Shown here piece after piece: positions 36,855 to 45,053 of a DNA stretch of 64,000 nt. The notes under the pieces are model-generated. The model did no database searches, was not told the DNA's origin, and worked only from the letters and a program-made list of their open reading frames with translations. Origin of the DNA: Microcella putealis. Lineage in GTDB: Bacteria; Actinomycetota; Actinomycetes; Actinomycetales; Microbacteriaceae. The position numbers and the translations under genes were made by a program. How positions within the stretch are numbered: position 1 is the first letter of the stretch; each line of letters begins with the position of its first letter. The DNA is taken from assembly GCF_004216575.1 (NCBI RefSeq), contig NZ_SGWW01000001.1, forward strand, positions 248,001 to 312,000. Direction: 5' to 3'.

Positions 36855-37703
36855 GGCGTCCCTCCCCCGCCACCCGGTGTCACGCTGAGCTGGCGCCCCG
36901 ACGCGGCCGGCACCGATGCGGCGTTCACCGAGCTCAGCTGGTGCGACCCGTCGGTCGGCGAGGTTCTCGTCGCCGACTCGTTTCGCGTCGTCGGCGGTCG
37001 TGCCCGCGGTATCGAGCATCACCTCGCCCGGTTTCTGAGCGGCGCCGCGGCGCTGCGCGATCGCGGGGCCGAGGTGCGCTCGGCAGGCAGTGCAACGGTC
37101 GACCTCGAGGCGTTCGTGGCCGACGCGCGCGCGGCGATCGCGGCGAGCAGCCACGCGCATCCGAGCACCGCCGTGTTTCCCCGCATCGAACTGCGCGAAC
37201 GGGGCGATGCGCGGCTGCTCATGCGCCCGAGCCCGCCGCTCTCGTCCAGCGCGGTGCTGGCGACGGCGTCCCACGACCCGCGGCGCGTACCCACCGTCAA
37301 GGGCCCCGATCTCGAACGACTCGCCTCCCTGCGCACCGCCGCGCAGGCGCTCGGTGCCGACGAGGCTGTGATCCTGGATGCGCGGGGTCGCGTCATCGAG
37401 GGCGCCTACAGCGCGCTGCTGTGGTCGCGCGGCGGGCGGCTGTACGCCGTGGGCACCGACGCGGCGCGAATTCCGAGCGTGACGGAACGGATCGTTGGCG
37501 ACGCACTGCGCGCATCCGGTGACGAGCTCGCGAGCGCCCACCCGACTCTCGACGAACTCAGCGGTGCCGCGATCTGGGTGCTCAGTGCCCTGCACGGGGC
37601 GCGGGCCGTGGCCGCGTGGGTCGACGGGCCGCCCGTTGCGCGCGACCCGGACCGTGATGCGTGGCTGCGCGACGCCCTGGCGCAGGCACTGGCCCCCGTT
37701 TAG
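36852..37703 (+). CDS. pabC: Aminodeoxychorismate lyase-like aminotransferase class IV
   Basis: PabC eliminates pyruvate from aminodeoxychorismate to give 4-aminobenzoate. The 283-residue fold-type IV PLP protein has the early RxxxGxxxxxxHL motif (VVGGRARGIEHHLARFL), the likely PLP lysine K150 (PTVKGPDLERLA) and GADEAVILDARGRVIEGAYSALLW. Family members also include branched-chain aminotransferases, but the divergent pabB supports the assignment. The ATG at 36852 is fixed by the neighbour's start. A weak hairpin follows the stop (37705-37728). Confidence 0.85.
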   Translation: MGVPPPPPGVTLSWRPDAAGTDAAFTELSWCDPSVGEVLVADSFRVVGGRARGIEHHLARFLSGAAALRDRGAEVRSAGSATVDLEAFVADARAAIAASSHAHPSTAVFPRIELRERGDARLLMRPSPPLSSSAVLATASHDPRRVPTVKGPDLERLASLRTAAQALGADEAVILDARGRVIEGAYSALLWSRGGRLYAVGTDAARIPSVTERIVGDALRASGDELASAHPTLDELSGAAIWVLSALHGARAVAAWVDGPPVARDPDRDAWLRDALAQALAPV

Positions 37704-37770
37704 GGGGTTCCCGCACTGGGGGGACCCCGCCGTCTATCCCTCGCGGGTCCTCGACCCTAGACTGCGGGAA

Positions 37771-37788
37771 GCCGGTCGGGGGATCGGC
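37771..37788 (+). promoter_or_regulatory. Leader hairpin with GGGG loop before the 37813 gene
   Basis: GCCGGTC-GGGG-GATCGGC forms a 7-bp stem with one G-U pair. The upstream TAGACT (37758-37763) could be the -10 box. The hairpin resembles the one before the paralog at 39907. Confidence 0.5.
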
Positions 37789-37812
37789 ACTCGAACTCGG
37801 GGGCGATAGATC

Positions 37813-39612
37813 GTGGCGGACGACGAATACGGGCGCGTGCCGGCTGGCTGGTACCCCGATCCTTTGGGCCTGCCGCAGCTGCGCTGGTGGGACAACCACG
37901 CGTGGACGGAGCACGTCTCTGACGCGCGCCAACCGATGGTGCCGACCGACACCACGGCCCCCACCACCTTTGCCGACGACGACCTTCCGCGCCGCCGCGA
38001 CCGCCGCGAGGCCTCAGCCCAGAGCGCTGCCGACCCGGTCGACGTGACACCCACCGAACAGCCCTCAGCGCAGGTGCTGCGCGAACTCGCCCCGCCCGTC
38101 GTCGAGACGCAGGTCAGCGCGGAAGACGCCGCCCGCGAGGCCGCCGCGGCTCGGCAAGCTGCCGAGCAGGCCGCCCGCGAGGCCGCCGAAGAAGCGGCCC
38201 GCGCCGCCGCACGCGAGCAGGCCGCGCGGGAGGCCGCGGACCGCGCCGCTCGTGAGGCAGAAGAGCGCGCGCGCCAGGAAGCCGCCGAGCGTGCCGAAGC
38301 GGCTCGCCGCGAGGCCGAGCGCCTCGTCGCCGAGCGCGCAGAGGCCGAACGACTCGCCGCCGAGGGTGCCGAAGCAGAGCGCGTCGCCGCCGAACGCCTC
38401 GCCGAAGAGGAGCGAGCGCGCTCCATGCAGCCACCCTCGGCATTCCCACTCGGAACCCCGGGAGCCGACAACGCTCCCCCGCAGGCGACGCGACCCGCCG
38501 CCAACGCCGCAGACGCGTTCGCCGCCGCCCAATTTTCTGACCCGGTGCGCGACACCGATGCCGCCGGTGGCGGCACCGTCTCGCCCGCCGCGTCGCCCTG
38601 GGTGCCGCTCAACCGCGAAGAAGCGACGGCCGAGCCGCGCTCGGCGCGCTCGAGCGTCAACTCGGCGTCGAGCCAGGCCAGCGTTGCCTCGGCCGCATCG
38701 TTCGACCCGAATGCTCCCGCCACGTCGGCCAGCTCGTGGAACTCAGCTCCGGTCGCCTCCGGTTTCGGGTCGGCCCCGAGATACGGCGCCTCGCGCCCCT
38801 CGGCTCCGGGGTTCGGCTCGGCGCCCGGATATGGCAGCGCACCGGGCTACGGCTCGGCGTCGGCGCCCGGCTACGGCTCGGCGTCAGCCCCCGGTTTCGG
38901 CAGTGCCCCCGGAGCGCCGGCGTACGCCGCTGCGGCCGGTGACGCGCCCGTCTCGGCGGGCCGACGCGGAATGCTCGCCACCGGCGCCCCCGCGGGCGTT
39001 GCGAGCCTGCACACCGTTGAGGCCTGGGCCATCGCGCTGTTGCCGATGCTGCAATTGCTGCTGAGCCTGCTAGTTGTCTCGGCGTTCGCCACGGGGCCGA
39101 GCCTCGCCATCATGGCGGGAATCTGGCTGGGCCCCCTGCCGATCGTGGTGGTACTCGCACTGCTCGACGCGCGCCACCTCACCCGTCTCGGTCTCGACCG
39201 GCCCGCAAGCCCCTGGTGGTCGCTCGCCGGCCCGATCGTTTACCTGATCGTGCGCGCGATCCGCATCAGCCGCATTTCGGGCGTCGGATTCGGCCCCGTC
39301 GCTGTCTGGCTGCTGCTCAGCGGTCTCATGGGAGCATCCGTCATCGCCGTTCCCGGTCTCGTCATCGCAGCCCTGCCCGGACTGTTCTCGGCGCAGGCCG
39401 ACCAGATCATCGAATCCTCCAGCCGCTCGATTGGTGCCAACCTCGACGCCACGTGCCCGGCCACGCCGCCGCTCTTCATCGGCCAACAGCTGCGCTGCCC
39501 GGCCGTCAACGCGGCCGGTGAACCGTACGTCGTCACCGTCAGCCTCCAGCGCGCCAACGGCTGGATCACCTGGCAGGTCGACGACTGGGGCGTCTTCGGC
39601 TTCAGCCGCTAA
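37813..39612 (+). CDS. DUF2510 membrane protein with coiled coil (paralog A)
   Basis: The 599-residue protein starts with a DUF2510 motif (PAGWYPDPLGLPQLRWWDNHAWTEHV), followed by a ~110-residue Ala/Arg/Glu coiled coil (repeated AAREA units), a Gly/Ser/Pro/Tyr linker with repeats around APGYGSA, about four membrane helices with DARHLTRLGLDRPASPWW between them, and an extracytoplasmic tail with two cysteines (ATCPATP, QQLRCPAV) resembling DUF4333. Function is unknown; the layout suggests an envelope sensor or scaffold. GTG 37813 is the only start before the DUF2510 motif. Confidence 0.8.
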   Translation: MADDEYGRVPAGWYPDPLGLPQLRWWDNHAWTEHVSDARQPMVPTDTTAPTTFADDDLPRRRDRREASAQSAADPVDVTPTEQPSAQVLRELAPPVVETQVSAEDAAREAAAARQAAEQAAREAAEEAARAAAREQAAREAADRAAREAEERARQEAAERAEAARREAERLVAERAEAERLAAEGAEAERVAAERLAEEERARSMQPPSAFPLGTPGADNAPPQATRPAANAADAFAAAQFSDPVRDTDAAGGGTVSPAASPWVPLNREEATAEPRSARSSVNSASSQASVASAASFDPNAPATSASSWNSAPVASGFGSAPRYGASRPSAPGFGSAPGYGSAPGYGSASAPGYGSASAPGFGSAPGAPAYAAAAGDAPVSAGRRGMLATGAPAGVASLHTVEAWAIALLPMLQLLLSLLVVSAFATGPSLAIMAGIWLGPLPIVVVLALLDARHLTRLGLDRPASPWWSLAGPIVYLIVRAIRISRISGVGFGPVAVWLLLSGLMGASVIAVPGLVIAALPGLFSAQADQIIESSSRSIGANLDATCPATPPLFIGQQLRCPAVNAAGEPYVVTVSLQRANGWITWQVDDWGVFGFSR

Positions 39613-39784
39613 CGACCGACCGCACGCGTGTGCCCGCACGTTCGCAAACCGACAACCGAAAACCGCGGAAAGTGGCCGAAATCCCCACCCGGTCGCACAC
39701 TTAAGGCATCACCAACGAGCAACTGAATATCGAAGGAAACCGCGTCGTCATCGACACCGAATAGCTCGGTGACACACGGTTTTC

Positions 39785-39891
39785 GGTCACACAAACCCGA
39801 ACACGTGTGACCACAACCGACAGCCGGGGGGCTGGCGGTACACCGGCAGCCGGGGGGCTGACGGAACACAGAACCCGGTCGGGGGACCGGG
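39785..39891 (+). promoter_or_regulatory. Structured leader with three GGGG-loop hairpins before the 39907 gene
   Basis: CAGCC-GGGG-GGCTG occurs at 39821-39834 and again at 39847-39860 inside a 26-nt tandem repeat. CCCGGTC-GGGG-GACCGGG follows at 39874-39891. Upstream, GGTCACAC (39785-39792) pairs with GTGTGACC (39805-39812). The rest of 39613-39784 is AT-richer than its surroundings and shows no gene. Confidence 0.6.
39818..39869 (+). repeat. 26-nt tandem repeat, two units
   Basis: Units at 39818-39843 and 39844-39869 differ at three positions, and each contains a hairpin with a GGGG loop. Confidence 0.8.
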
Positions 39892-39906
39892 GTCACGGGG
39901 GAAGAA

Positions 39907-40761
39907 ATGACAACGACGGCAGTTCGGGTGCCGGCCGGCTGGTACGCCGATCCGCTCAGTGCGGACGCGACCGGCCAGCCGACGCACCGTCGCTGGTGGG
40001 ACGGCCAGGGCTGGTCTCACCACACGGCGCTGATGAGCGAGACGCCCGCCGAGCTGCGATCGGCCTGGAGCGCCAGCGCTCCGGAGAGCCCCGACGTATC
40101 GCCCGCGAGCGTCGAGGCCCTGCGCCTCAGCGCGAGCTACACGGCTATCGCCCGCCAGGAGGCGGCGAAGGTCGCCGAACAGATGCCTCTGCACGTGGGC
40201 AGCCCGGTCACCGGCACCGTCGGCGCCGTTGCGCCGGCTCGCACCGTCGCGCAGGCAGCGTCAGCCGAGCGGGCTCATGAGATCGGCGTCGTCGCCGATC
40301 TCGAAGCCCTGTGGAACGAGACGCCAAGCCGCCAGCACGGCCAGCACCGCGCGGAGCGCCCGACCATTCACACCGCCTCGCTGTGGCTGATCGCGACGAT
40401 GCCGATCACCCAGCTCCTGCTGTTGCACTGGGTCCGCGACCTCGCCGCGACCACAGCAACCCCGCAGTACTCGATCCTGCTCGCTCTCGTCCTCCCGTTT
40501 GTGCTTTACGGGGCGCTCGCCAGTCAGGACGCCCGCCAGCTGTCGGCGGCCGGTCACCTCACGACCCCACCCTGGATTGTCGCCGTCATCATGCCTGCGG
40601 TGTACCTCGGAGCCCGCGGTCTTCACCTTCAGCGCACCGTGGGTGCGAACCCGTGGCCGGCGCTGCTCGTGTGGGGTCTGCTGCAGGGCATTGTGTTGAC
40701 CGTCGCCGCCGTGATCGACCCCTTGTGGGTTCAGGGAGTCCTCGCCCTCATCGGCCTCTAG
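39907..40761 (+). CDS. DUF2510 membrane protein (paralog B)
   Basis: The 284-residue protein is the shortest of the three paralogs: DUF2510 (PAGWYADPLSADATGQPTHRRWWDGQGWSHH), a short helical linker, then four membrane segments with SQDARQLSAAGHLTTPPW in the same place as in paralogs A and C, and a YLGARGLHLQR block. It lacks the cysteine-containing extracytoplasmic tail and ends right after the last helix. ATG 39907 has a purine-rich ribosome site (GGGGGAAG). Function is unknown. Confidence 0.8.
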   Translation: MTTTAVRVPAGWYADPLSADATGQPTHRRWWDGQGWSHHTALMSETPAELRSAWSASAPESPDVSPASVEALRLSASYTAIARQEAAKVAEQMPLHVGSPVTGTVGAVAPARTVAQAASAERAHEIGVVADLEALWNETPSRQHGQHRAERPTIHTASLWLIATMPITQLLLLHWVRDLAATTATPQYSILLALVLPFVLYGALASQDARQLSAAGHLTTPPWIVAVIMPAVYLGARGLHLQRTVGANPWPALLVWGLLQGIVLTVAAVIDPLWVQGVLALIGL

Positions 40762-40801
40762 ACCGGCGACGCGGCTGTCCCCCCTTTAGCCGCGCTTCCG
40801 C

Positions 40802-40843
40802 GGACCGCCGGTGGGAAGCGGGCCCGCGTTCCACCGGCGGTCC
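40802..40843 (+). terminator. Long-stem hairpin after paralog B
   Basis: GGACCGCCGGTGG (40802-40814) pairs perfectly with CCACCGGCGGTCC (40831-40843). The 16-nt loop contains the palindrome GCGGGCCCGC, so a branched structure is possible. It ends 12 nt before the -10 box of the next gene. Confidence 0.75.
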
Positions 40844-40855
40844 ATTCTCGCCGCG

Positions 40856-40861
40856 TACCCT
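40856..40861 (+). promoter_or_regulatory. -10-like element of leaderless transcript for the 40868 gene
   Basis: TACCCT, 6 nt before the GTG at 40868. Confidence 0.5.
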
Positions 40862-40867
40862 CGTGGG

Positions 40868-41179
40868 GTGACTTCTGACGATCACCCCCGCGGCGCAAGC
40901 CTGGAGGTGCTGCGCGCCGAAGCTGCCGACGAGCTGAGCACCGTCGTGCACGCCAGGGCCCGCGATGGCGAAGACCCGTGGGACTTCATGAGCGAGCTGC
41001 CGACCGTCGACGAGCTCGTCGTCTGGATGCTGCGTGCCGAACGCATCGAGGCTGACGGTGGCCGCCGCCCCTCCCCCGAAACCGACTACCGGATGCTGCG
41101 CCAGATCGCGCTGCGCTACCCGCCGCTCACGACCACCGTGTGGAGCATGATCGGCCGCATCGAGCGCCGCGCCAGCTAG
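40868..41179 (+). CDS. Small protein of unknown function
   Basis: The 103-residue, mainly helical and charged protein (SLEVLRAEAADELSTVVHAR, LPTVDELVVWMLRAERIEAD, YRMLRQIALRYPPLTTTVWSMI) has no signal or membrane segment. No family is recognised. Start GTG 40868 has the leaderless promoter motif and no ribosome site. It lies between a terminator and a convergent helicase gene, so it is probably expressed alone. Confidence 0.65.
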   Translation: MTSDDHPRGASLEVLRAEAADELSTVVHARARDGEDPWDFMSELPTVDELVVWMLRAERIEADGGRRPSPETDYRMLRQIALRYPPLTTTVWSMIGRIERRAS

Positions 41180-41206
41180 CGGCTCGGCACGGGCTCGACC
41201 TCGGGC

Positions 41207-43801
41207 CTAGAGCCGGGTCAGGCCTGTCACCGTCAGCACGGCGACGCCCTCCTCGGCGCTCGCCATCAGGTCGACCGTCGCGTCAATGCCCCAGTCGTGG
41301 TGACCGGCCGGGTCGTCGATGACCTGCCGAACGCGCCAGCGGCCCCGCGCATCCTCGCCGTCGTCGGTAACCGGATGCTCGTCGATCGTGACGAGCGACA
41401 CCGACCGGGCCGCCCCGTCAATGCCGATCGCGTCGTGCTCGGCGTAGTACGCGTCGAGCGCCTCGGGCCAGCCGGCGTCGGGGTCGAGGGCGACGAGTTC
41501 GTCGTCGGCCTCGCGCGCCGCCAGCTGCACGCGGCGGAAGAGTTCGTTGCGCACGAGCACCGTGAAGGCGCGGCGGTTTGTCGTGACGTCCGGCGGGGGC
41601 GGCGGCGTGACCGGTTCGGATGCGCGGGGCGCGCTGTCGAGGCCGCTCGCGGCCGCGGTCATCGCCTCCCATTCGTCTTGCAGGCTCGAGTCGACCTGGC
41701 GCACAAGTTCGCGCAGCCACTCGATGAGGTCGCCGAGCTCGTCGGTGATCGCCTCGGGCGGCACCGTTTGCCGCAGCGCCCGGTCGGCGTCGCTCAGGTA
41801 GCGCAGCAGCAGTCCCTCGCTGCGGGCGAGCTGGTACTGGCTCACGTATTCGGCGAAGGTGAGGGCCCGCTCGTACATGTCGCGCACGACCGACTTGGGG
41901 CGCAGCTCGACGTCGCGTATCCAGGGCTGCACGGCGGCGTAGCCCTCGAAGGCTTCGGTGAGCAGCTCGTCGAGCGGCTTCGGGTGCGTGACCTCCTCGA
42001 GGCGCTCCATGCGCTCGTCGTACTCGATACCGTCGGCCTTCATCTGCGCCACGGCCTCGCCGCGCGCACGGAACTGCTGCTGCGACAGCACGGCCCGCGG
42101 GTCGTCGAGCGTCGCCTCGATGACGCTCACCACGTCGAGCGCGTAGTGGCCGGTGCCGAGCAGGCCGTTGGCGGAGCCGGTGTCGTCGCGACGGAAGCCG
42201 ACCGTGTCTGCCGGGTCGAGCATCCCAATCACCGACAGCGCGAAGGGGCTGAGCGGCTGATTCAGCGCGAAGTTCGGCTGCAGGTCGACCGTCAGCCGCA
42301 CCTCGGGTGAGGCATCACCGACACGCACGATCTCGACGACGCCCGAGCGCACGAGCGTCTTCGCTATGCCGAGGGCGCGGAGCACCAGCTCGCGCTGGCG
42401 GTGCGGCGGCTCGTGATTCTCGGTGAGCAGAGCGCGGGTGCGGCCGACCACGTCGCCGCCGCGGGCGATCAAGTTGATGAGCATCGCGGCCGACACCTGC
42501 ATGCGGCTCTCGAGCGGCTCGGGCTCGGCGGAAACGAGGCGCTCGAACGTCTTTTCCGTCCAGACGACGCTGCCGGCGGCCGGCGACTTCTTCGGCGACT
42601 TCTTGACCTTCTTGCCGCTCGCCCCCGCCTTCTGCGCCTTCGCATCGGCGATGGCGTTCTCGACGTCGTGCTCGGGAGCCTGCACAACCACGAAGCCCTC
42701 GTCGTCGTACCCGGCGCGGCCCGCGCGCCCCGCGATCTGGTGAAACTCACGGGCGGTCAGGTGACGCATCTTCTCGCCGTCGAACTTCGACAGGGCGGTA
42801 AGCAACACCGTGCGAATCGGCACGTTGATGCCCACCCCGAGCGTGTCGGTGCCGCAGATGACCTTCAAGAGGCCCTTCTGGGCGAGCACCTCGACGAGGC
42901 GGCGGTACTTCGGCAGCATGCCCGCGTGGTGCACCCCGATTCCCGAGCGCACCAGGCGACTGAGGGTCTGCCCGAACCCGGTGGTGAAGCGGAAGTCGCC
43001 GAGCTCGCGCGCGATCTCTTCACGCTGCTCACGAGTGATGACCTTGATGCTCGACAGGGCCTGCGCACGCTCCATGGCGGCGGCCTGACTGAAGTGCACG
43101 ACGTAGACGGGCGCGCGGCGCTCTTCGAGCAGCGTCTCGACCGTCTCGTGCACCGGGGTGCGCACGTACTCATACGACAGCGGGATCGGCCGATCGGTGT
43201 GGGTCACCTCGCTGACCGGATGCCCGGTGCGCTTCTCGAGGTCGCTCGCGATCGCGCTCACGTCGCCGAGCGTCGCGCTCATCAGCAAAAACCGCGTCTC
43301 GGTGAGTTCCAGCAGCGGCACCTGCCACGCCCACCCGCGGTCGCTGTCGGCGTAGTAGTGGAACTCGTCCATCACAACGTGGCCGACATCGAGCTCAGTG
43401 CCCTGCCGCAGCGCCTGATTCGCGAGAATCTCGGCCGTGCAGCAGATGATGGGGGCGTCGCCGTTGACGGCGCTGTCGCCCGTCACCATGCCCACGTTCT
43501 CGGCGCCAAAGATGTCGACGAGTTGGAAGAACTTCTCGCTCACGAGCGCCTTGATGGGTGCCGTGTAGTAGCTGCGGCGGCCCTGCGCGAGGGCGACGGC
43601 GTGCGCGGCGACCGCGACGAGACTCTTGCCGCTTCCGGTCGGGGTGGCGAGCACGACGTGCGCGCCGGCGACGAGTTCGAAGATCGCCTCCTCCTGCGCC
43701 GGGTACAGCGGCCGTCCGGTCAACGCCGCCCAGTTCGCGATCGCGTCGAACGCGGCACCGGCCTCGTAGGGCGTGGGCATGGTCGACATCAGGGCAGGCA
43801 C
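41207..43801 (-). CDS. Ski2-like DEAD/DEAH-box helicase with DUF3516
   Basis: The 864-residue superfamily II helicase shows Walker A ATPTGSGKS, VVMDEFHYYAD (motif II), LLMSATLG (motif III), and FHQIAGRAGRAGYD (motif VI). A Lys-rich insertion (SGKKVKKSPKKSP) precedes a long C-terminal region typical of DUF3516 proteins of actinobacteria. It probably remodels RNA, as Ski2-like relatives do. GTG 43801 is preceded by CAGACT at 6 nt; a later ATG (codon 5 or 8) is also possible. Confidence 0.9.
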   Translation of the reverse strand: MPALMSTMPTPYEAGAAFDAIANWAALTGRPLYPAQEEAIFELVAGAHVVLATPTGSGKSLVAVAAHAVALAQGRRSYYTAPIKALVSEKFFQLVDIFGAENVGMVTGDSAVNGDAPIICCTAEILANQALRQGTELDVGHVVMDEFHYYADSDRGWAWQVPLLELTETRFLLMSATLGDVSAIASDLEKRTGHPVSEVTHTDRPIPLSYEYVRTPVHETVETLLEERRAPVYVVHFSQAAAMERAQALSSIKVITREQREEIARELGDFRFTTGFGQTLSRLVRSGIGVHHAGMLPKYRRLVEVLAQKGLLKVICGTDTLGVGINVPIRTVLLTALSKFDGEKMRHLTAREFHQIAGRAGRAGYDDEGFVVVQAPEHDVENAIADAKAQKAGASGKKVKKSPKKSPAAGSVVWTEKTFERLVSAEPEPLESRMQVSAAMLINLIARGGDVVGRTRALLTENHEPPHRQRELVLRALGIAKTLVRSGVVEIVRVGDASPEVRLTVDLQPNFALNQPLSPFALSVIGMLDPADTVGFRRDDTGSANGLLGTGHYALDVVSVIEATLDDPRAVLSQQQFRARGEAVAQMKADGIEYDERMERLEEVTHPKPLDELLTEAFEGYAAVQPWIRDVELRPKSVVRDMYERALTFAEYVSQYQLARSEGLLLRYLSDADRALRQTVPPEAITDELGDLIEWLRELVRQVDSSLQDEWEAMTAAASGLDSAPRASEPVTPPPPPDVTTNRRAFTVLVRNELFRRVQLAAREADDELVALDPDAGWPEALDAYYAEHDAIGIDGAARSVSLVTIDEHPVTDDGEDARGRWRVRQVIDDPAGHHDWGIDATVDLMASAEEGVAVLTVTGLTRL

Positions 43802-43807
43802 TCCCCC

Positions 43808-43813
43808 AGTCTG
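43808..43813 (-). promoter_or_regulatory. -10-like element of leaderless helicase transcript
   Basis: CAGACT on the minus strand, 6 nt before the GTG at 43801. Confidence 0.4.
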
Positions 43814-43879
43814 TCAGCGCGGCCGGTGAGTAGTTCCTGCTCATGGCGGGGCGCGGGGCGCCCCGCGCACGATGAGCGC

Positions 43880-44299
43880 ATGACAGCACTTCTCTTCCCC
43901 CGCACCGCCCCCACTGCCCGCACCGTTCGCCGTCGCATCGGCGTCGCGGGCATTCTGCCCGTCGCCGCGCTCCTCGTGATCGCGGGATGCGCATCCCCCG
44001 AATCAACGTCGAATACCGATGACGACGCCCCGGCCACCGACACCTCGACCGACGTCGGCACGGGCGCCGGCGCGGGCGAGGACACCCCCGCCGAGGAGCC
44101 GGAAACCGAGGAGGGCGAGGCCGTGATCGAGGGGGCCGAGCTCGTCACCGACGACTTCGTGCTCGCCACGACGCTCGACGAGGCCGCCGAAATCGGCAAC
44201 TGTCAGATCGCGTACGGCGTGCTCGACGCATCCGGGGTTGACATCACGATCGTGGACGACGACAGCACGATCGACTGCACGGCGCTCATCGAGGGCTAA
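43880..44299 (+). CDS. Acidic lipoprotein
   Basis: The 139-residue protein has a twin-Arg-rich n-region (RTVRRRIGVAGILPVAALLVIAGC) with a lipobox ending in the acylated cysteine of VIAGC. A long Asp/Glu/Thr linker follows. The small C-terminal domain has two cysteines (GNCQIAYG, STIDCTAL) that could form a disulfide. Function is unknown. ATG 43880 is the first start that gives a proper signal peptide. Confidence 0.75.
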   Translation: MTALLFPRTAPTARTVRRRIGVAGILPVAALLVIAGCASPESTSNTDDDAPATDTSTDVGTGAGAGEDTPAEEPETEEGEAVIEGAELVTDDFVLATTLDEAAEIGNCQIAYGVLDASGVDITIVDDDSTIDCTALIEG

Positions 44300-44330
44300 G
44301 CGGTCGCCCGCGGTCGATGATCCTTCGACG

Positions 44331-44373
44331 CGCGCGGCTCGTCTCCTGTCAACCCCTTGGCGGGAGCCGCGCG
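44331..44373 (+). terminator. Hairpin after the lipoprotein gene
   Basis: CGCGCGGCTC (44331-44340) pairs with GAGCCGCGCG (44364-44373) over 10 bp with a 23-nt loop. It lies between the lipoprotein stop and the next start and could attenuate or terminate. Confidence 0.5.
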
Positions 44374-44393
44374 AAGCGCGTTGTGTAGAGGCC

Positions 44394-44756
44394 ATGAGCG
44401 ACTACCGAAGCAACCAGACCGCGGCGGGCGAGGAGCCCACCGACATTCACGACGCATCAGAGCTGGCGGCGCGACAGCAGCAGGAGGCTGAGCGCACGCA
44501 TGCCGAGAAGATTGCCGCGACAAATACCGCGGCCGGTGACACCGGCTCGGCGGACGCGGACGGCGACGCGACCGACCTCGAGGCCGTTCCGACCGCGGGC
44601 CGCGAGACGCTGGACGAGCCGAACGCTCCGCGCAACAACGACGACCGCACGCAACCGCTTGGCGCGCCGTCTGCGCCTGACGGTGACGAGCATCCGCACC
44701 GTGGCGACGACGAGACGAAGCGCACGTCCGACCGCTTGGGTGGCGGCCATGAGTGA
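44394..44756 (+). CDS. Disordered acidic protein of unknown function
   Basis: The 120-residue hydrophilic, low-complexity protein starts MSDYRSNQTAAGEEPTDIHD and has a helical Glu/Gln/Ala stretch (LAARQQQEAERTHAEKIAAT). It has no cysteine, tryptophan or membrane segment. It overlaps the next gene by 8 nt, so the two are co-translated. Such pairs may be stress-related in Microbacteriaceae, but I have no direct evidence. Confidence 0.55.
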   Translation: MSDYRSNQTAAGEEPTDIHDASELAARQQQEAERTHAEKIAATNTAAGDTGSADADGDATDLEAVPTAGRETLDEPNAPRNNDDRTQPLGAPSAPDGDEHPHRGDDETKRTSDRLGGGHE

Positions 44757-44991
44757 GCGGCACGTCGACGAGGGCGAGCAGAACACGGGCGGCGACTACC
44801 GCGACGGAGTCTTGGGCGGCGGCTCGATCGGCGGCGCCATCGGTGCGGCGGCACAGGACGCGGCCACGGGGATCCCCACCCGCGAGGAGGACGAGGCGAT
44901 TCGCGAGGAGACGGAGTACCGCGATGCTCAGACGACGGACGAGGTCGACGACGACGCGGATACGTCGGGCGACGGCCAGCAGCACGACTGA
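44749..44991 (+). CDS. Small acidic protein with glycine-zipper-like patch
   Basis: The 80-residue protein has GVLGGGSIGGAIGAAAQDAATG in the middle, a Gly/Ala-rich patch that could pack as a helix, flanked by very acidic ends (the C-terminal 30 residues are mostly D, E, T). ATG 44749 lies within the end of the preceding gene. Function is unknown. Confidence 0.55.
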   Translation: MSERHVDEGEQNTGGDYRDGVLGGGSIGGAIGAAAQDAATGIPTREEDEAIREETEYRDAQTTDEVDDDADTSGDGQQHD

Positions 44992-45025
44992 GCACGCGTA
45001 AGGCGTGCCAGCCGCGTCTCCGGTG

Positions 45026-45048
45026 ACTCGCGGAACCTGCCCGCGAGT
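45026..45048. terminator. Bidirectional hairpin between convergent genes
   Basis: ACTCGCGG (45026-45033) pairs with CCGCGAGT (45041-45048), loop 7 nt. A smaller CACGC/GCGTG hairpin precedes it at about 44993-45008. Confidence 0.5.
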
Positions 45049-45053
45049 GTCCC

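Noticed and set aside
39708..39764. Possible 18-residue leader peptide (ITNEQLNIEGNRVVIDTE) before DUF2510 paralog B
   Set aside because: The frame has a stop just upstream and would start at ATC. No start codon or ribosome site is present. It could be a remnant but cannot be supported.
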